A stretch of DNA of 64,000 nucleotides, taken from Ktedonobacterales bacterium. GTDB taxonomy: Bacteria; Chloroflexota; Ktedonobacteria; Ktedonobacterales; Ktedonobacteraceae. Below, one piece after another: positions 33,939 to 44,200 of the stretch; position 1 is the stretch's first letter, and each line of letters starts with the position of its first letter. A model generated the notes under the pieces. The model did not search any database, was not told the DNA's origin, and saw only the letters and a list, made by a program, of their open reading frames with translations. The translations under genes and the position numbers were made by a program. The DNA lies in contig DAIDJF010000004.1 in assembly GCA_027451525.1 (NCBI GenBank), forward strand, positions 53,934 to 117,933. The letters are read 5' to 3'.

Positions 33939-34907
33939 ATGGCGATACAACCTATCCCGGATTCTGTACCGAATGTCACAACGGTCCCACAAACAGTACA
34001 GAGAAGAAGTTTTATCTCCCATCAAAGACCACTCTGGTTAATGTGGCCTAGTATCTTCTTGCTGGTAGTGATTATTGGTATCCCCTTTCTTGTCGCTCTA
34101 TACATTAGCTTTCTGCGTCTTGACCAGTATACCCTGCGTGCCTGGCTACAAGCGCCGCTAGTAGGGTTACACAACTACATCATGGCCCTGACTGCCGGAA
34201 ATGTGGTCGGCGCTTCCGCGCTGGCTTCTCTGGGGATCAGCGTCAGCTTCTCGCTCGTGACGACGATATTGATTATGCCGATTGGTATTCTTGCGGCATT
34301 GACGGTCAATACGCGCTATCGTGGGCGTTCCGTCATTCGCGCGCTCTACCTGATCCCATATGTCATTCCAACTTTTGTGACCGCGCTGGTCTGGCGTATG
34401 ATGTTTTTGAACGGAACAGGCCTGGTTGATCGTTTCCTGGCAGCCTTGCATCTGGCAGATGTTAACACATACTGGTTATTAGGGCCAAATAGCTTCTGGG
34501 CAATGGTGATTACCGACACCTGGGCTTCGTGGGCATTCATCTATATCATGGTCCTGGCGGGCATGCAGTCCATTTCTCACGATCTATATGAAGCCGCAGA
34601 TATGGACGGGGCAAACGCATGGCAAAAACTGACGCAGATTGTGCTGCCTCAACTACGTCATATCCTGGGGCTGGCTTTGTTACTTTCGACGCTCAATCAC
34701 TTTAACAACTTTACGCTGCCATTTGTGATGTTCGGCACGCCGCCACCTGTCCAGGCTGATGTTTTACCACTCAATATCTATGTCTCCTCTTTTCAATTGT
34801 TCAACTTTGGACTGGGAGGTGCTATGTCGATCATCACACTTATCATTATGCTTATCCCTGGTCTTCTGTATATTCGCGCTTTACGTTTGGGTGAGGTGAA
34901 CGTATGA
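33939..34907 (+). CDS. Sugar ABC transporter permease (MalF-like)
   Basis: A 322-aa inner-membrane protein with about six hydrophobic segments, starting WPSIFLLVVIIGIPFLVALYISFL. The EAA loop, which docks on the ATPase, is visible as EAADMDGANAWQKLTQIVLPQL at ~235. It belongs to the CUT1 family of carbohydrate permeases. A strong GGGAGGG precedes the ATG at 33939. It overlaps the next permease gene by ATGA. No ATPase gene is in the cluster, so a shared MsmK/UgpC-type ATPase encoded elsewhere is probably used. Confidence 0.92.
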   Translation: MAIQPIPDSVPNVTTVPQTVQRRSFISHQRPLWLMWPSIFLLVVIIGIPFLVALYISFLRLDQYTLRAWLQAPLVGLHNYIMALTAGNVVGASALASLGISVSFSLVTTILIMPIGILAALTVNTRYRGRSVIRALYLIPYVIPTFVTALVWRMMFLNGTGLVDRFLAALHLADVNTYWLLGPNSFWAMVITDTWASWAFIYIMVLAGMQSISHDLYEAADMDGANAWQKLTQIVLPQLRHILGLALLLSTLNHFNNFTLPFVMFGTPPPVQADVLPLNIYVSSFQLFNFGLGGAMSIITLIIMLIPGLLYIRALRLGEVNV

Positions 34908-35797
34908 TACAGCAGGCCACACGTGCCTCAAGGAAAAAGCAGCGCGATGCGCAGGAGATTCTGCCGCCTCCGTTACGCATTATCGTCACGATCATATTGG
35001 TGATCTTTATCCTGATCCCCATCGCGTACATGATCTTGCTCTCGGTCACGCCTGATGCTCAGGTTGGTGGCGAACAGTTAATTCCGTCATCCTGGGCTTT
35101 TGATAACTACGTCAACATGTGGTCTACTGTCAATCTCTTACAAGGTTTACAAAACAGCTTGATTATTTCGGGGGTAGCTAGCATCATCGCTGTTATTCTT
35201 GCTGTTGCGGCAGCCTATGTGATTACCCGTTTCACCTTTTTAGGCCGTTCTGTGTACCTTTACTCACTGATTGGCTTTCAAACTATTCCAGGGGTGATGC
35301 TGCTATTGCCGCTATTTGTGCTGTTTGTGTCGTTGCAGACGTTCTTACAGATGCAATTGATAGGCACATATACCGCTGTGATCATCACGTACCTGACATT
35401 TGCGTTGCCGTTCGCGATCTGGCTCATGGTCTCTTATCTGGGCAGTATCCCAATTGACCTTGAGGAAGCGGCCCTCATCGATGGGGCCACGCGCCTGCAA
35501 GCATTGTGGCAGATCATTGTTCCATTGGCACTTCCTGGCATCGTCGTTGCCGTTGTCTTTTCCTTCCTGACGGGATGGAACGATGTGCTTTTTGCCAGCG
35601 TGTTGACCTCACCGGCAACCAGAACGCTTGCAGTACAATTGCAAGTCTTTAGTTCAGCTCAGGAGGGCGGTGCAATCCCTCTCTATGGTCAACTCATGGG
35701 AGCGGCGGTGATCAGTGCGTTACCAGTCGTTATCCTCTATATGGTTTTCCAGCGTTACCTGATTGGAGGATTGACAGCGGGCGGTGTCAAAGGTTAG
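34904..35797 (+). CDS. Sugar ABC transporter permease (MalG-like)
   Basis: A 297-aa membrane protein, the partner of the preceding permease. Six hydrophobic segments are visible, beginning LRIIVTIILVIFILIPIAYMILL. The EAA loop is EEAALIDGATRLQALWQIIVPLALPG. The C-terminal MVFQRYLIGGLTAGGVKG is the usual end of the MalG/CUT1 family. Translation is coupled to the upstream gene by a 4-base overlap. With the MalF-like subunit it forms the transmembrane pore of the importer. Confidence 0.93.
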   Translation: MIQQATRASRKKQRDAQEILPPPLRIIVTIILVIFILIPIAYMILLSVTPDAQVGGEQLIPSSWAFDNYVNMWSTVNLLQGLQNSLIISGVASIIAVILAVAAAYVITRFTFLGRSVYLYSLIGFQTIPGVMLLLPLFVLFVSLQTFLQMQLIGTYTAVIITYLTFALPFAIWLMVSYLGSIPIDLEEAALIDGATRLQALWQIIVPLALPGIVVAVVFSFLTGWNDVLFASVLTSPATRTLAVQLQVFSSAQEGGAIPLYGQLMGAAVISALPVVILYMVFQRYLIGGLTAGGVKG

Positions 35798-35829
35798 ATC
35801 ACAATGATTGTATGAAAGGGGCTATAAAC

Positions 35830-36888
35830 GTGACAGAGAAGATGCGTTTCGGCATTATTGGAGCGGGGGTCATCGCTCCGACACATGCGAAGGCGATTAG
35901 GAGCTTGCCAGATGCGGAACTAGTGGCCGTAGCGGATATTATACCAGAACGCGTGGAGAAGATAGTGGATACCTATGGCATCCGTGGGTATACGGATATT
36001 CAGGCCATGCTTGATAAGGAGCAACTGGATATCGTCACTATCTGCACGCCAAGTGGTATGCATAGCGAACATGCCTGTATGGCGATGCGCTCCGGGCGGC
36101 ACGTGGTCGTTGAAAAGCCAATGGAAATTCGCCGCGCCGCGATGGATGAGATGCTACACGTGCAGGAAGAGCGGCGGGTGAAACTGGCGGTCATTAGTCA
36201 GCATCGTTTTGACGCTGCCAGTCAACAGGTGCATGCATTGGTAGCGGAACAGGCATTTGGCAAACTTGTCATGGGCAATGCGCTCATTCCCTGGTGGCGT
36301 TCACAGGGCTACTATGATAGTGGAGCCTGGCGTGGCACCTGGCAGTTTGATGGCGGCGGTGTTCTTATGAACCAGTCCATCCATTCGATTGATGTGCTGC
36401 AATGGCTGATGGGCAAGGTGAAGAGCATCTATGCCTATACCGATACACGTGTACATCGTATGGAGACCGAAGATGTAGCGGTGGCTGTGCTGCGTTTTGC
36501 CAATGGTGCGCTTGGCACGATTGCCGCCACCACGGGCGCGTACCCTGGTACGGGCACACGCATTGAGATTTATGGCGATAAAGGTTCGGCGAGCATCGAA
36601 GCTGATGAGCTTGGCTATCTTCATCTGGCCCGCGACGATAAAGAGGCGGTGGGCGATTATGGCGGGAGCGGGAAAGCCGCTAAAGCGCAGAAAGCTGAGG
36701 CATCGGCAGCGAACAATCCTGCGGCACTTTCAACGAATAGTCACACTTTACAGTTTGCTGATATGATACGCGCCATTCGCGAAGATGGTACGCCCCTGGT
36801 TGATGGTGTTTCCGCGCGCCATCCCGTCGAAATCATCCTTGCGATCTATGAATCGGCTCGTACTGGAAAGGAAGTCACACTCTCATGA
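35830..36888 (+). CDS. Gfo/Idh/MocA-family oxidoreductase
   Basis: A protein of about 352 aa. GTG 35830 is preferred because AAAGGGG lies 8 bases upstream; the ATG at 35812 would have no SD. MRFGIIGAGVIAPTHAKAI is the Rossmann NAD(P)-binding loop. EKPMEI holds the conserved EKP lysine, and the second domain has WRGTWQFDGGGVLMNQSIHSIDVLQWLMG with the His used in catalysis. It probably oxidises or reduces the imported sugar or a cyclitol. An Ala/Lys-rich insert is seen near residues 275-300. It overlaps the next gene by ATGA. Confidence 0.88.
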   Translation: MTEKMRFGIIGAGVIAPTHAKAIRSLPDAELVAVADIIPERVEKIVDTYGIRGYTDIQAMLDKEQLDIVTICTPSGMHSEHACMAMRSGRHVVVEKPMEIRRAAMDEMLHVQEERRVKLAVISQHRFDAASQQVHALVAEQAFGKLVMGNALIPWWRSQGYYDSGAWRGTWQFDGGGVLMNQSIHSIDVLQWLMGKVKSIYAYTDTRVHRMETEDVAVAVLRFANGALGTIAATTGAYPGTGTRIEIYGDKGSASIEADELGYLHLARDDKEAVGDYGGSGKAAKAQKAEASAANNPAALSTNSHTLQFADMIRAIREDGTPLVDGVSARHPVEIILAIYESARTGKEVTLS

Positions 36889-37718
36889 TTCGTCTCTCCG
36901 CCTTCGCTGACGAAATTTCACCCGATCTGCATGAACAGATCGCCATCTTGCAACGCGAACATATTCGCTATATCGACCTGCGCGGTGTCTGGGGTATCAA
37001 CGTGCTTGATCTCAGTGATGAGCAAGTGCAGCAGATAAAACAGACATTGGACGCACAGGATATGCATGTCGCGGCAATTGCCTCTCCTATTGGCAAGGTG
37101 CCGATTGATACACCTTTCGAGGCGTATCTGGAGCGTTTCGAGCGCGCTCTTGCCCTTGCCCATGCCTTCCAAACGCCATTTATTCGCCTGTTTTCATTCT
37201 ATCCGCCAGCAACTCAGCCATCGCAGTCGCCCACGCTCTGGCGTGACGAAGTGATCAGGCGGTTGACAGAGATGACGCGCCGTGCCACGCAAGCGAACAT
37301 TATTCTCTTGCACGAGAATGAAAAAGATATCTACGGCGATACGATTGCGCGTTGCGTTGACTTGCATGAGCAGATCAACCAGCCAAATCTGCGGGCCGCG
37401 TTTGATACCGCCAATTTTATTCAATGCCAGCAAACGCCCTATCCCGATGGTTATGCTGCGCTACGTCCCTGGCTCACGTATGTGCATGTCAAGGATGCGC
37501 AAGCCGATGGCACGGTTGTTCCGGCAGGTGAAGGCCATTCGCGCTGGCCTGAACTATTGAGGCACCTGCGGCAGGATGGTTATGATGGTTTTTTCTCGCT
37601 GGAGCCGCATCTTGCCAGTGCGCAACGCTTCCAGGGCTTTAGTGGCCCTGAACTCTTTCAACGCGCCTCGCAAGCATTGCAGCAACTGCTGCGCCAGATG
37701 GCATGGGACTACGCTTAG
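36885..37718 (+). CDS. Sugar phosphate isomerase/epimerase (TIM barrel, AP endonuclease 2 family)
   Basis: The 277-aa protein has the xylose-isomerase-like TIM barrel pattern: IRLSAFADEISPDLHEQIAIL at the start, FIRLFSFYPPA, ILLHENEKDIYGD (metal-binding Glu), LRAAFDTANFIQ (Asp), YVHVKDA (His) and FFSLEPHL (Glu). These acidic and His residues bind the divalent metal. Relatives are ketose epimerases or inosose dehydratases. It starts within the previous stop codon (ATGA), so it is the last gene of the sugar operon and probably acts on the product of the neighbouring dehydrogenase. Confidence 0.88.
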   Translation: MIRLSAFADEISPDLHEQIAILQREHIRYIDLRGVWGINVLDLSDEQVQQIKQTLDAQDMHVAAIASPIGKVPIDTPFEAYLERFERALALAHAFQTPFIRLFSFYPPATQPSQSPTLWRDEVIRRLTEMTRRATQANIILLHENEKDIYGDTIARCVDLHEQINQPNLRAAFDTANFIQCQQTPYPDGYAALRPWLTYVHVKDAQADGTVVPAGEGHSRWPELLRHLRQDGYDGFFSLEPHLASAQRFQGFSGPELFQRASQALQQLLRQMAWDYA

Positions 37719-37809
37719 CCTTGTTTATCGTTCTTGGACTTCCCGGACTTTCCTGGAAGGTCGCAACTTGAAGACCGCCTGATTTTTTGTTCAACCACAA
37801 GGAGTTTGT

Positions 37810-38223
37810 ATGTTTCTTGATCTCAGTAATTCAAGGCAGGCCCATATCGACGAGCGTTTGCGCACGGACACGGTTATCTGGCTCAATAGCGTGCGCCCTG
37901 ATGGCAAACCCCACGCAGTCGTGGTCTGGTTCCTCTGGGATGGCGAGCAATTTCTGATCTTCAGCAAGCCAAAAAATCAGAAAATACGCAACCTGTCCCA
38001 CAATGCCAATGTCCTGCTTGCCGTCGATAACAGCAAAGATGGTAGCGACCCGATTACCATCGAGGGAACGGCGGAATTGCTGGACACACCAACCAGCCAA
38101 TTGATGAACGAGGCCTACCTCCAGAAGTATCTGCCTCGCATGCAGCGCATGGGCTGGACAGCAGACGTCATGGCGGGAATGTATTCTCAAGCCATTCGCA
38201 TCACGCCAACAAAATTGCTCTAG
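37810..38223 (+). CDS. PPOX-class pyridoxamine-phosphate-oxidase-fold protein (F420/flavin-type)
   Basis: The 137-aa protein starts at ATG 37810, with AAGGAG 6 bases upstream. HIDERLRTDTVIWLNSVRPDGKPHAVVVWFLWDG, then FSKPKNQKIRNLSHNANVLLAVDN and ITIEGTAELLD, are typical of the split-barrel PPOX family, including the TIGR03667 subgroup thought to use F420 or a flavin. The role could be a reductase of small molecules; the substrate is unknown. It stands alone between the sugar operon and a YbjQ-family gene. Confidence 0.85.
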   Translation: MFLDLSNSRQAHIDERLRTDTVIWLNSVRPDGKPHAVVVWFLWDGEQFLIFSKPKNQKIRNLSHNANVLLAVDNSKDGSDPITIEGTAELLDTPTSQLMNEAYLQKYLPRMQRMGWTADVMAGMYSQAIRITPTKLL

Positions 38224-38334
38224 AAAATATATGCCCAGCATCATTGACACCACTGAGCTTATCGTCTATTCTAGCGTACACATAGCGTGACCTTTTGCAA
38301 TTTCCTAAATAGACGAAAGCGAGGCAACACAACG

Positions 38335-38718
38335 ATGGGTGATCCACGCAATCCAATGGACATTAAACCCGGCTATCGCGGACGCGCCTTTACCTCCGAT
38401 CTGAGCGGACAGGAGTTCTGGCTGGTCGTTGATAAAGGCTATCAACCAATGGGACTGGTTCTGGGCAACTGCATCTATTCGATGGGCATGGTCCGCAACT
38501 GGTTGGCTGGCATCAAGGGCAATTTCCAGGGTGAACTCAAAGAGTATTCACAGTTGATGTATCAGGCTCGCGAGTTAGCCCTTGCACGCATGCAGTTTGA
38601 GGCTGACCAACTTGGCGCGGACGGCGTGATTGGCGTCGATATCAAGGTCGAATTCCTGCACAATAACGAATGGATGGAAGTGGTGCGCCATCGGCACAGC
38701 GATACGCTATGTCGGTAG
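38335..38718 (+). CDS. YbjQ/UPF0145-like heavy-metal-binding-domain protein
   Basis: The 127-aa protein starts at ATG 38335; the in-frame extension to 38287 has no SD. GLVLGNCIYSMGMVRNW, then ELKEYSQLMYQARELALARMQFEADQLGADGVIGVDIKVEF, matches the YbjQ/UPF0145 family, which forms pentamers and was named for a suspected metal site. The function is not established. The signature GADGVIGVD is well kept. Confidence 0.75.
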   Translation: MGDPRNPMDIKPGYRGRAFTSDLSGQEFWLVVDKGYQPMGLVLGNCIYSMGMVRNWLAGIKGNFQGELKEYSQLMYQARELALARMQFEADQLGADGVIGVDIKVEFLHNNEWMEVVRHRHSDTLCR

Positions 38719-38788
38719 TGGACCAAATATGCCTCCAACCGGACACGGGCGCGTCGTCGTTCCAACCAACTAATCAGCAACTTCATGC

Positions 38789-38852
38789 TATAATACCTTG
38801 CAGAGACTCTATTGACACGGTGGGGAGCTAACGTGAATCGCTCCCCGTCGTG
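38789..38852 (+). promoter_or_regulatory. Extended -10 promoter and leader hairpin of the class V aminotransferase gene
   Basis: TG-C-TATAAT (TATAAT at 38789-38794) places the start near 38801. The leader then forms a 13-base-arm hairpin (38816-38828 with 38840-38852; two mismatches) that ends 36 bases before the ATG. The same hairpin could terminate read-through from the upstream gene, since TTT follows it. Confidence 0.55.
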
Positions 38853-38888
38853 TTTGCCACCACACTACAACAAGGAAGTTACACGAGC

Positions 38889-40067
38889 ATGCCTTTTGAC
38901 CTTGAGCGCGCACGCCACGAAACGCCCGGTTGCGTGAATGTTTTGCACTTCAATAACGCTGGCGCATCGCTTATGCCTCAGCCCGTACTGGATGCCACCA
39001 TCGCACACCTGCAATTAGAAGCACAGATTGGCGGCTATGAAGCGGCAGCACGAGCACACGAAGTCCTGGAACATACCTACGATGCCGCCGCCACGTTGCT
39101 GCATTGCTCACGCGACGAAATCGCTGTTGTCGAGAATGCCACCCGTGCCTGGGATATGGCCTTCTACTCTATTCCTTTTAAGCCGGGCGACCGCATCCTT
39201 ACAGCCCAGTCTGAATATGCCAGCAACTATATCGCCTTCCTGCAAATCGCGCAGAAAACAGGAGCAGTTGTTGAAGTACTCCCGAACGATGCCAATGGAC
39301 AGGTTTCGCTTGATGCGCTAAAAAATGCCATTGATGGGCGCGTTAAGCTGATCGCCATCACACATGCTCCCACTAACGGTGGCCTGGTACAGCCCGTTTC
39401 GGCTATAGGAAAAATCGCGCGCGCAGCAGGCATCCTCTATCTCGTCGATGCCTGTCAGTCAGTCGGACAGATGCCGATTGATGTGCAGCAGATCGGCTGT
39501 GATATGCTTTCCACGACTGGACGCAAATATTTACGTGGACCACGCGGCACTGGCCTGCTCTATGTACGCAGTTCTCTCCTCGCGCAACTTGAACCTCCTT
39601 TCCTTGACCTGCATGCCGCCGAGTGGGTCGCCCGTGATCGCTATGAGATTCGCCCGGATGCGCGCCGCTTCGAGAACTGGGAAGGCAATGTCGCGGGCAA
39701 AATCGGTCTCGGTGTCGCTATCGACTACGCGATGCAGTGGGGCATGGAGGATATTTGGCGACGCATCAAAACGCTGGCCTATCAATTGCGCACACAACTG
39801 AGTCCCATACCGGGCGTGATTGTACGAGATCACGGCGTCACACAAGGCGGCATCGTCACTTTTACGCTCGAAGATATCGCGCCCGAAGAGATTCAACGCA
39901 AACTTGGCGTATATAACATAAATGTCACTGTTACGACCCGCAGTTCGACCTTGCTTGACATGGACACACGCAAATTGACCAGTATGGTACGCGCCTCCGT
40001 CCACTACTACAACAGCGAGGAAGAGATCGAACGTTTCTGCGCGAAAATCGCGGAAATAGCGGGCTAG
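38889..40067 (+). CDS. Class V aminotransferase (cysteine desulfurase/selenocysteine lyase-like)
   Basis: The 392-aa protein starts at ATG 38889 (MPFDLERARHE), with AAGGA 13 bases upstream. HFNNAGASLMPQPVLDA opens the fold. LIAITHAPTNGGLVQPV is the PLP-ring stacking region, VDACQSVGQMPIDV the Asp pairing with the ring nitrogen, and LSTTGRKYLRGPRGTGLLYV carries the Schiff-base lysine. No C-terminal active-site cysteine loop typical of IscS/SufS is seen, so a role as desulfurase for Fe-S assembly is doubtful; isopenicillin-N-epimerase-like or kynureninase-like relatives are alternatives. The neighbours give no pathway clue. Confidence 0.85.
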   Translation: MPFDLERARHETPGCVNVLHFNNAGASLMPQPVLDATIAHLQLEAQIGGYEAAARAHEVLEHTYDAAATLLHCSRDEIAVVENATRAWDMAFYSIPFKPGDRILTAQSEYASNYIAFLQIAQKTGAVVEVLPNDANGQVSLDALKNAIDGRVKLIAITHAPTNGGLVQPVSAIGKIARAAGILYLVDACQSVGQMPIDVQQIGCDMLSTTGRKYLRGPRGTGLLYVRSSLLAQLEPPFLDLHAAEWVARDRYEIRPDARRFENWEGNVAGKIGLGVAIDYAMQWGMEDIWRRIKTLAYQLRTQLSPIPGVIVRDHGVTQGGIVTFTLEDIAPEEIQRKLGVYNINVTVTTRSSTLLDMDTRKLTSMVRASVHYYNSEEEIERFCAKIAEIAG

Positions 40068-40108
40068 CCTGTTATTCGTCAGTTAGCTCTAAAACGCGAG
40101 GAGAACCA

Positions 40109-40564
40109 ATGAAAAACCGCGTCTTATTTGCTCTCTTGTGCATACTCTGTCTCACCTTATTTGCCGCCTGTGGCACAACAAGTAGCGCATCAGTAGCACC
40201 CACACCGACACAACCACCCGTGCCCGCTGGCTATACGCCTGTACAAATCACCTTGCAGAATATCAGAATCCACTCCTCCATTACAGTCTTCAAGGTGGGT
40301 GTGCCCTATTTTTTCATTATCACCAATAAAGATAAGGTGGAACACGAATTTATGATGTCACCGACAGGCATGGGCGGACATATCACAGCCTACACCATGA
40401 CAAACGTCACCTTTGCCCTGGTTGAACACATCACCTCCGGCTCAATCAAAACCTTGCGCTATACCTTTAACACGCCAGAACCGCCCGGAAGCATCGAGTT
40501 TGCCTGCCACTATTCCGACCACTACGCAATGGGTATGATACTTCCCGTTGTCGTGGAAAAATAG
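40109..40564 (+). CDS. Cupredoxin-like copper-binding lipoprotein
   Basis: The 151-aa protein has a lipoprotein signal peptide (VLFALLCILCLTLFAACG; lipidated Cys in FAACG) and a Thr/Pro-rich linker. The domain is cupredoxin-like. VEHEF supplies the first His, and FACHYSDHYAMGM supplies Cys, His and Met, the usual blue-copper ligands. A 'YFFIITNKDKVEHEFMM' strand precedes. It probably carries electrons or copper at the outer face of the membrane. No oxidase gene is adjacent. The SD GAGGAG lies 9 bases before the ATG. Confidence 0.85.
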   Translation: MKNRVLFALLCILCLTLFAACGTTSSASVAPTPTQPPVPAGYTPVQITLQNIRIHSSITVFKVGVPYFFIITNKDKVEHEFMMSPTGMGGHITAYTMTNVTFALVEHITSGSIKTLRYTFNTPEPPGSIEFACHYSDHYAMGMILPVVVEK

Positions 40565-40613
40565 GCAAGCTAGCAATCGGCACATATCTTTCCTCTCTTT
40601 TCCTCCACGCACA

Positions 40614-40622
40614 TGATATACT
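40614..40622 (+). promoter_or_regulatory. Extended -10 promoter of the DJ-1/PfpI gene
   Basis: TG-A-TATACT at 40614-40622, about 40 bases before the start codon at 40662. Confidence 0.45.
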
Positions 40623-40661
40623 TATGTGAGAAGCATAGTGCCATTGCAGGAGGAACAAACA

Positions 40662-41183
40662 ATGCGTTTACAGGGAAAAACTATCGGTTATTTTGTAGCC
40701 CAGGAGGTTGAAGACCTCGAATTCTGGGTTCCTGTAATGCGCCTGCGCGAAGAGGGCGCAAAAGTCATTGTCATCGGTCTTACGACACAGTCAGTGCGCG
40801 GCAAACATGGTTTAGAGATGACTCCCGATGTGAGCATCCAAGAAGCCCCTTCTGCTGACGCACTGGATGGCATCGTTATCCCCGGCGGATGGGCACCCGA
40901 CAAATTGCGCCGCAACCAGGGCGTACTGCACCTTGTACGCACCATCCACACACAAGGCAAGATCGTTGCTACTATCTGCCACGGTGGTTGGGTTCCCATC
41001 TCCGCTGGCATCGTGCGCGGGCGTAAGGCTACAGGCTCAACAGGAATCAAAGACGATATTGTCAACGCTGGTGGCATCTGGGTCGATGAGCCAGCGTTCC
41101 GCGAAGGAAATATGGTGTGGGGCCGTGTCGTTGAGGATATCCCCGCCTTCTGCCGCGAACTGGTTGCCGCTTTCGCCGAATAA
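40662..41183 (+). CDS. DJ-1/PfpI-family protein
   Basis: A 173-aa protein with a perfect AGGAGG SD. LDGIVIPGGWAPDKLRRN, then KIVATICHGGWVPISAGIVRGRKATGS, has the nucleophile elbow Cys-His of the DJ-1/PfpI superfamily (AxCHG). The Glu of the triad is likely in the early EVEDLEFW segment. Members include proteases, deglycases and general stress proteins; the substrate cannot be told. It is followed by metH on the same strand at a distance of 63 bases, though a functional link is not evident. Confidence 0.9.
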   Translation: MRLQGKTIGYFVAQEVEDLEFWVPVMRLREEGAKVIVIGLTTQSVRGKHGLEMTPDVSIQEAPSADALDGIVIPGGWAPDKLRRNQGVLHLVRTIHTQGKIVATICHGGWVPISAGIVRGRKATGSTGIKDDIVNAGGIWVDEPAFREGNMVWGRVVEDIPAFCRELVAAFAE

Positions 41184-41246
41184 ATTCACAAAAGCTGTTC
41201 TTAATCACACATTACTCTCACCAGTTGGGAGGGTCGAGGGGGAACC

Positions 41247-44200
41247 ATGAGTACATTTCTTGATGCTTTAGCCCAGCGCGTCCTTATCTTTGACGGTGCA
41301 ATGGGTACAAATATACAAAGCTACCAACTGCAAGCCGAAGATTACGGTGGTCAAGCCACAGAGGGCTGCAACGAATACTTACTGATTAGCAAGCCTTCTA
41401 TCATTGAAGAGATTCAAACAGGTTTTCTTGAGGTCGGCTGCGATGTACTGGAAACCAATTCATTTACGGCTAGTCGGCTCAAACTCGATGAGTATGGCAT
41501 CGGTCATCTTACGCACGAAATCAACTTGAAAGCCGCGCAACTCGCCCGTCGCCTCGCAGACCACTATAGCACGCCAGAGCAACCGCGTTTCGTCGCTGGC
41601 TCCATCGGCCCCACAGGCATGCTTCCCTCATCAAACGATCCCATGCTCAGCAATATCACCTATCAGCAGCTTGCCACAATTTTTCAAGAGCAGGCCGCAG
41701 CCTTGCTCGAAGGTGGCGTTGATGTCCTGCTGATCGAGACTAGCCAGGATATTTTAGAGGTACGAGCCGCAATTACTGGCTTACGACGTGCCATGCAGCA
41801 AATAGGGCGCACTGTGCCAATTCAAGCCCAGGTTTCGCTCGATACCAGTGGGCGCATGTTGCTAGGCACCGATATCGCAGCAGTCATGACCACACTTGTG
41901 GCTTTACGTGTAGATATTATCGGCCTGAACTGCTCTACCGGACCTGAGTATATGCGTGAGCCAGTACGCTTCCTGGCCGAGAATTGTCCACTCCCAATCT
42001 CGACTATCCCTAACGCGGGCATTCCGCTTAACGTCAATGGCCTCGCGGTCTATCCGATGGAACCAGAGCCAATGGCCGCAGCTTTGCGCGACTTCATCAC
42101 CGAGTTTGGCGTTAATATCATCGGCGGTTGCTGTGGTAGCAGTCACGAGCATATGCGTGCAATCGTCAATGCTTGCCGCAATGCTCCGCGCCGTCCACGT
42201 CCACTCGCGGATAACAATTTCACCAATAAAGATTTCACGCGCATCACGCCGCCGTTTGTCTCCAGTGGCATTCGCGCCACATCCATGCTGCAAGACCCGG
42301 CACCATTGCTTGTGGGCGAGCGCGTCAATGCGCAAGGCAGTCGCAAAGCCAAACAAGCACTGCTCAAAGATGATTACGATACGCTGCTGGCAATCGCACG
42401 CGAACAAGTTGAGGGTGGAGCGCACGTGCTTGATGTGCAGGTCGCGCTAACAGAGCGTATTGACGAGGCGGAGCAGATGGCTCAGACCGTCAAAAAACTC
42501 TCAATGGGTATCGAGGCTCCGCTAGTGATCGACAGCACAGAGGCCAATGTCATTCAGGCCGCCCTGGAAATCTACCCCGGACGCGCCATCATCAATTCAA
42601 TCAACATGGAAACGGGCCGCCAGCGCATTGAGAACGTCGTGCCGCTGGCAATCGAACATGGTGCGGCAGTAGTGGCGTTGACCATCGACGAAATCGGCAT
42701 GGCAAAAACCACTGAACGCAAAGTCTCAATAGCGCATACCATTCACGATATCTGTATCCACGAATACGCTTTGCCCCCCAACGCGCTGATCTTTGACCCG
42801 CTGACTTTCCCGATCACCACAGGGCAGGAAGAGCTACAAACCGCCGCTATCGAGACTCTGGACGCTTTAACGCGCATCAAGGCTGAACTGCCTGGCGTCA
42901 TGACTATCCTTGGCGTCAGCAACGTCTCGTTTGGTCTAAAACAACATGCCCGTGCAGTCCTCAACAGCGTCTTCCTCTATCACGCCGTGCGCGCAGGTCT
43001 GGACATGGCAATCGTCAACCCCACGCATATCAAGCCATACGCGGAGATCGACGGCGAGCAACGCCAACTCGCGGATGACCTGATATTCAATCGCCCTGAT
43101 GCACTGCCACGCTTTATCGCATATTTCGAGCAGCACGGAGCGCAACAAGATGATAGCAAAGAAAAAGTTGACCCAACAGAAGGCATGAATGTTGCCGAGC
43201 GCATCCACTGGCAGATTTTGCATCGTCGCAAAGAGGGCATCGAGCCACTCATTGAGCAGATTATCGCCCAACGCACAGAAGAGCTACAGATCAAGCGCAG
43301 CGATGCCGCCGTTCAGGTCCTCAACACCGTCCTGTTGCCAGCCATGAAGGATGTTGGAGACCGTTTTGGCGCGGGCGAACTCATTCTACCGTTTGTGTTG
43401 CAATCAGCCGAGGTGATGAAACGCGCCGTCGCCCATTTGGAACAGTACCTTGAGAAAAAAGAAGGCTATACGAAAGGTAAGGTAGTGCTGGCAACGGTCT
43501 TTGGCGATGTACACGATATCGGCAAAAATCTGGTCAACACCATTCTCAGCAATAATGGCTATACTGTCTATGATCTGGGCAAACAGGTTCCGCTCAACAC
43601 CATTCTTGACAAGGCTATCGAAGTCCAGGCCGACGCGATTGGTCTCTCAGCCTTGCTGGTCAGCACCTCGAAGCAGATGCCGCTGTGTGTCAAAGAGTTA
43701 CACAAACGCGGCTTGAACTTCCCAGTCATCATTGGCGGGGCGGCAATCAACCGCTCTTATGGACGGCGCATCCTCTTCGTCGATGAACAAACGCCTGATG
43801 CAACACCAATTGCCTATGAGCCGGGTGTCTTCTATGCAAAAGATGCTTTTGAGGGTTTGGAGATCATTGATAAGCTCACAAATGCTCCAGAGGAGCGGGC
43901 CATCTTCTTACAGCGTATCCAGCAAGAGGCCTTGCGCGAACGTCTCAAAAAAGCAAGCACACTGGAAAGCGAAACCACCAGCGTTGTCGATACCACTCCA
44001 TCCAGCAGTATTGGCTTAGTCGCTACATTGCCCACGCCACCTTTCTGGGGACCGCGCGTGCTTGAACGAATTGGCCTGGAAGACGTGGCACAATGCATGG
44101 ACCTCAACACGCTCTACCGCTTGCATTGGGGCGGGAAAGCGCATGGTGCTGAATTTACACGTCTGGTCGAAGAAGAATTTCAGCCGCGCCTGGAACGCAT

